This document shows positions 22,479 to 25,286 of a stretch of 25,286 nt of DNA, one piece after another (positions within the stretch are counted from its first letter, which is position 1; each line of letters opens with the position of its first letter). A model generated the notes under the pieces. That model searched no databases. It had not been told where the DNA came from and saw only the letters and a list, made by a program, of their open reading frames with translations. A program made the translations under genes and the position numbers. This DNA is from an uncultured Bacilli bacterium (lineage in GTDB: Bacteria; Bacillota_I; Bacilli_A; RF39; UBA660), in assembly GCA_910578745.1 (NCBI GenBank), contig CAJTSN010000016.1, positions 1 through 25,286 of the forward strand. Reading direction: 5' to 3'.

Positions 22479-22570
22479 TGCTACATGCTTCATGCTACAT
22501 AATAAGGGTAATACTATATCTTATTATGGCGAGGACTTTAGTGATCGTGCCACTAGCCTCGCTCATAAGT
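22479..22570 (+). repeat. Conserved hairpin element, copy B
   Basis: This matches 7481-7570 closely: the direct GCTAC repeats, CATAATAA/TTATTATG hairpin and the final CTCATAAGT are kept. The second stem here is GCGAGG with CCTCGC plus AGTG with CACT, whereas copy A uses AGACTAGTG/CACTAGTCT. Bases change on both sides of the stem while pairing is kept, which supports a selected structure. Confidence 0.7.
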
Positions 22571-22775
22571 ACCATATTTGGTATTATGCAATGTCATAGT
22601 ATTTTTTTTATACTTAAAATTAATATTTTAAATTTTTACTACCAATTTACTACTTTTGAAAGTGAAAATATGAGAAATTATAATAATTTATGCAAAATCC
22701 TTGAAAAATAAAAATGTCATAAACACTTATAAATGAAGGATATAACAACATTTAAAAAATTATAAAAGATAATCA
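22571..22775 (+). repeat. Right end of cassette B with arm-type repeats
   Basis: After about 65 bp of unconserved AT-rich DNA come TTTTTACTACC and AATTTACTACTTTTGAAAG (22634-22660). About 110 bp similar to the right end of cassette A follow (ATATGAGAAATTATAA, AAAAATGTC, CACTTATAAAT). An open frame across 22478-22711 has no ribosome site and is not called as a gene. Confidence 0.65.
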
Positions 22776-22784
22776 AAAAATTAA

Positions 22785-22810
22785 CTATCTTTTTTAATAA
22801 AAAAAGATAG
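22785..22810. terminator. Bidirectional hairpin at the right edge of cassette B
   Basis: CTATCTTTTTT pairs perfectly with AAAAAAGATAG. It probably acts as a terminator; the T-run and A-run arms also form the T-N6-A edge pattern of the cassette. Confidence 0.7.
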
Positions 22811-22857
22811 ATTTGTTTTATCCCTTTCTTATGCCAATATAGAACATTTTTCTAGAC

Positions 22858-22886
22858 TTGATTTAGAAGCAAAAATTTGTTAAAAT
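22858..22886 (+). promoter_or_regulatory. Promoter of the GIY-YIG operon
   Basis: TTGATT (22858-22863), 17 bp, TAAAAT (22881-22886), 71 nt before the start codon. Confidence 0.65.
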
Positions 22887-22957
22887 AGCCATTTATATAG
22901 TGTAATTATTTATTTTATTCATCAAAATAAATTCTAAATAGGGAAGAAGGGTAAAAA

Positions 22958-23278
22958 ATGTATTTCACTTATATGATTCGCTGTACAGATCATTCTTTAT
23001 ATACAGGAATTACCAATCATTTAGAAAGGCGAATGAAAGAACATCAAGAAAAAGGATTAAAATGTGCGAAATATATGAAAAGTCACACCTTTCAAAAATT
23101 AGAATGTGTTTTTGAATCAAGCAATCGGGCACAGGCGAGCAAATTGGAAAATTTAATTAAAAATCTTTCAAAAAAAGAAAAAGAAGAACTTATTTTAGAA
23201 CCGAAAAAGTTAGATTTCTATTTTGCAAATAAAATAGATAGCAAAGATTATTTATATAGACACTATACAATAATTTAG
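22958..23278 (+). CDS. GIY-YIG nuclease-superfamily protein (YhbQ/YazA-like)
   Basis: A 106-residue single-domain GIY-YIG protein. The N-terminus YFTYMIRCTDHSLYTGITNHLERRMKEHQ holds the diagnostic pair (here Y-M-I and Y-T-G-I-T), an Arg in ERRMKEH, then KCAKYMKSHTFQKLECVFESSNRAQASKLENLIKNLSKKEKEEL with the catalytic Glu region (SKLE). Small proteins of this group are near-universal in Firmicutes; the cellular role is unsettled, but a structure-specific DNA nuclease role is possible. GGAAGAAGGG precedes the ATG. It shares a transcript with the two-repeat gene at 23295, starting 16 nt downstream. Confidence 0.88.
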   Translation: MYFTYMIRCTDHSLYTGITNHLERRMKEHQEKGLKCAKYMKSHTFQKLECVFESSNRAQASKLENLIKNLSKKEKEELILEPKKLDFYFANKIDSKDYLYRHYTII

Positions 23279-23294
23279 AAAAGGAACATTTAAG

Positions 23295-24632
23295 ATGGAG
23301 AAGGAAAAAAGAATACCACGTTATTATAAAATATCTTTATTTGGAATTGGATCTGTATTTTCTATATATGAAAAAAGAAAGCTACAAGAAGAAGAGTATC
23401 ATAGAGAAGAAGAGCGCGAACTTCCTATTTATAGGCTCGAACAAAGAATGAATCCTCTATTTTCAAATGAAACAAATTCTTTAGAAAAATACCTTGGATT
23501 TCAAGTAGAAGTGGGGACAATGAAAGCTTGTAATTCCTTTATAGAAGATGATTTTTTCTATGATAAAGACGAAGGTTTACTTCTTTATATGAATACATGT
23601 ATTTATGCAGAGCAAAGAAAAGGTCAATATTTTGATTTAGTAACAGGAATAGAAATTCCTAAACATGCAATTGAACAAGTCGAAAAGGTAACAACAATCG
23701 ATGACTATATTCAGTTTGAGTCAAATTTACAGGCGATTGTGCCTTATGTTTATCTTTATCAAAAGCAATTTATGGATATTTTATCTAGCTATTCAAATAA
23801 ACTAGATGCTTTAGTGCAACAAGGAACCCTATATTTAGAAGAAGAGATAAAAAGAAGTATACCAGGTAGTTTAGAAGAGGGATTTACTTTTGAGCAAGTT
23901 ATTGATTATAAAAGGAAAATTGTTGATTCAGGACTCGCTCATCAAATTGAATTTTATATGGAGAAGATCATCCAAAAAAGAAATCCTTATTATAAAGTAA
24001 CATTACATGATACTGACTTTGCTTTCTCCTTATATGAGAAAAGAGACTTGCAAAAAGAGGAATACACTATGGAAGAAAAAAGAAACATTCCAATTTACAA
24101 GTTGGAACAACAAGAAATGCAAGTACAATCGACTAGGACAGAAGGTACAGAAAATTATATTGGATTTCAAAAGAAAGTTGGAACAATAGAGGCTTGCAAT
24201 TCCTTTGCAAAAGATGGATTTTTCTATGATGAAGAGGAAAAAATTGTTCTCTATACGAATACTCTTATTTATGTAGAACAGAGAAATGAATGCTTTTTTG
24301 ACTTAGTAACTGGTTTTGAAATTCCAAAGTATGCTATAAGACAAATAGAAAAAGTAACGACTTTAAGTGACTATATTCAGTTGGAATCGAATATGAGAGC
24401 TATTGTCCCATATACAGAACTTTACGAAAAACAACTCATGGAGATTTTAATTAAAAATAAAAACAAACGAGATGCGCTTGCAAGACTTCAAAAAAAAGAA
24501 GGAAGTGCTGATATAGAAATTTTATTCTGTGATTTACATACAGATCTTTCCTTACAACAGTTCATGAAATGTCAAAAAGAGATAGAAGAGGAAAAAATCA
24601 AAGAAAAAATAGATTTTTATGCAAAAAAATAG
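23295..24632 (+). CDS. Unknown protein with two internal repeats
   Basis: A 445-residue cytoplasmic protein with no family I recognise. It is an internal duplication: residues 10-165 and 232-390 are clearly similar, with an offset of about 222 residues. Matched parts include YYKISLFGIGSVFSIYEKRKLQ and YYKVTLHDTDFAFSLYEKRDLQ; LGFQVEVGTMKACNSF and IGFQKKVGTIEACNSF; FFYDKDEGLLLYMN and FFYDEEEKIVLYTN; YFDLVTGIEIPKHAI and FFDLVTGFEIPKYAI. The linker (165-230) and the tail (390-445) are charged and helical. There are no membrane spans or signal peptide. AAGGAAC lies upstream of ATG 23295, and the gene follows the GIY-YIG gene by 16 nt. Each copy probably folds as one domain. Confidence 0.7.
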   Translation: MEKEKRIPRYYKISLFGIGSVFSIYEKRKLQEEEYHREEERELPIYRLEQRMNPLFSNETNSLEKYLGFQVEVGTMKACNSFIEDDFFYDKDEGLLLYMNTCIYAEQRKGQYFDLVTGIEIPKHAIEQVEKVTTIDDYIQFESNLQAIVPYVYLYQKQFMDILSSYSNKLDALVQQGTLYLEEEIKRSIPGSLEEGFTFEQVIDYKRKIVDSGLAHQIEFYMEKIIQKRNPYYKVTLHDTDFAFSLYEKRDLQKEEYTMEEKRNIPIYKLEQQEMQVQSTRTEGTENYIGFQKKVGTIEACNSFAKDGFFYDEEEKIVLYTNTLIYVEQRNECFFDLVTGFEIPKYAIRQIEKVTTLSDYIQLESNMRAIVPYTELYEKQLMEILIKNKNKRDALARLQKKEGSADIEILFCDLHTDLSLQQFMKCQKEIEEEKIKEKIDFYAKK

Positions 24633-24636
24633 GACA

Positions 24637-24672
24637 AAAAAGAAAATAGAGTTACTTATCTATTTTCTTTTT
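24637..24672. terminator. Bidirectional terminator
   Basis: AAAAAGAAAATAGA pairs with TCTATTTTCTTTTT. It lies between two converging genes. Confidence 0.85.
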
Positions 24673-25286
24673 GATTTTTTCTGTATTTTTAAAATTCATT
24701 TTTGCAATCTGTTCTAAGAAAGAAAATCCCTTTTCTTTTACAATAAAAATTCCTTTTTCATCAACCACAGGTCCTGCTCCCTTGGGTAGGGTTGACCCTA
24801 AGGTTTGTTCTAATTTTTTAAATTCTTTTAAGAAAATATAGCGACTAATGACAGAAGCACAAGCTACTGATAAACATTTTGTTTCGCCCTTTGTTAAAAA
24901 TGTAATATTTCTTACTACATTTGGTACTTCTTTTAAATAATTATAATAAATAGGAGCTTTGGCAAATTCATCGACAACGACATATTCCGCATACTCTTTT
25001 TTTGTTAACTCCAATAAAACTTTATTATGTAAAACGGCTTTTATTTTATTCATATTCATTTTACTAGACCATTTATTATATTCAATGTTATTTAAAATGT
25101 AAGTGTTGTAAGGAATTCGTTTAATTAAAAGGGGAACGACACTAAGTATTTTTTCATCGGTCATTTTCTTAGAATCTGTAATCCCTAAGCTTTCTAAAAA
25201 AGGAATATCTTCTTTTTTGACAAACGTACCTGTAACAACGATTGGACCAAAATAATCTCCTGTTCCAACTTCATCACTTCCAATTG
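24652..25286 (-). CDS. rnhC: Ribonuclease HIII, 3' part
   Basis: Removes RNA from RNA/DNA hybrids in the cytoplasm. The frame is open through the right edge of the window, so the N-terminal TBP-like substrate-binding domain lies outside. The in-window part begins with the catalytic motif IGSDEVGTGDYFGPIVV (the Asp-Glu pair) and DSKKM. It continues through VVVDEFA and ends with SVACASVISRY and LPKGAGPVVD, typical of RNase HIII rather than HII. An in-frame ATG at 25164 is internal, because conserved residues precede it. The gene converges with the two-repeat gene and shares its terminator. Confidence 0.93.
   Translation of the reverse strand, partial: IGSDEVGTGDYFGPIVVTGTFVKKEDIPFLESLGITDSKKMTDEKILSVVPLLIKRIPYNTYILNNIEYNKWSSKMNMNKIKAVLHNKVLLELTKKEYAEYVVVDEFAKAPIYYNYLKEVPNVVRNITFLTKGETKCLSVACASVISRYIFLKEFKKLEQTLGSTLPKGAGPVVDEKGIFIVKEKGFSFLEQIAKMNFKNTEKIKKKIDK

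Larger units (their letters stand above)
21315..22801 (+). mobile_element. Non-autonomous cassette B (candidate type I TA plus HD protein)
   Basis: A roughly 1.5-kb unit of the same design as cassette A. Its left edge reads TTTTTT-ATAAAG-AAAAA (21309-21325) and its right edge TTTTTT-AATAAA-AAAA (22790-22805). Paired TTTACTAC repeats resembling Tn916 integrase arm sites lie at 21384-21409 and 22636-22657, and the conserved hairpin element is at 22479-22570. The first bases inside the left end (AAAAATCTTAGTT) also resemble cassette A (AAAAATTTAGTT). The cargo differs: a candidate type I toxin-antitoxin pair and an HD-domain protein. There is no recombinase. Exact ends are inferred from comparison with cassette A. 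Confidence 0.6.

Noticed and set aside
22478..22711. Open frame of 77 codons after the HD gene
   Set aside because: It runs through the conserved hairpin element and the arm-type repeats, has no ribosome site, and copy A does not keep the frame. It is best read as non-coding element DNA.

Overview
The window is AT-rich, has short intergenic gaps, strong Shine-Dalgarno sites and many hairpin plus T-run terminators. With pheST behind a T-box, rnhC, enolase, murD and a FemXAB protein, this points to a low-GC Firmicute, most likely a gut Bacilli or Mollicutes-related lineage. Code 11 fits, because every housekeeping gene reads through. All 21 genes whose 3' end is visible stop at TAA or TAG, none at TGA.

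Layout. 1-955: 3' part of a surface or pilin-like protein. 1052-5424: T-box (Phe specifier) controlling an alpha/beta hydrolase, pheS and pheT. 5539-5802: DUF5661 protein. 5844-7762: non-autonomous mobile cassette A (divergent MurF-like ligase). 7800-9020 and 9118-11669: divergent peptidoglycan-binding genes. The second is a LysM gene split by a 1,583-bp serine-recombinase-type element (9964-11548). 11760-15818: FemXAB, murD and enolase. 16179-18849: vWA plus J-domain protein pair. 18850-20155: decayed DUF1963/YwqG-like gene and empty DNA. 20156-21278: cold-shock protein and a DUF5684 zinc-ribbon membrane protein. 21315-22801: cassette B (candidate type I toxin-antitoxin plus HD protein). 22858-24632: GIY-YIG protein and a two-repeat unknown protein. 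24652-25286: rnhC, cut by the window edge.

The accessory DNA is the most interesting part. Cassettes A and B carry different cargo but share end sequences, paired direct repeats resembling the DR2 arm sites bound by Tn916 integrase, and a roughly 90-nt hairpin element with compensatory changes. Neither encodes a recombinase, so both look like hitchhikers mobilised in trans. The LysM insertion is a third element without a working recombinase. Its ends rebuild a near-palindromic attP around a GG core, and removing it restores the LysM reading frame. Cassette B also has the layout of a type I toxin-antitoxin locus of the txpA/RatA or bsrG/SR4 kind: a 30-residue membrane peptide, a 3'-overlapping antisense RNA, and a 13-nt 5'-3' long-range pairing in the toxin mRNA.

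The housekeeping part is coherent. Peptidoglycan synthesis (murD, FemXAB), wall-binding proteins, phenylalanyl-tRNA charging under amino-acid control, glycolysis and RNA/DNA-hybrid removal each have their own promoter and terminator.
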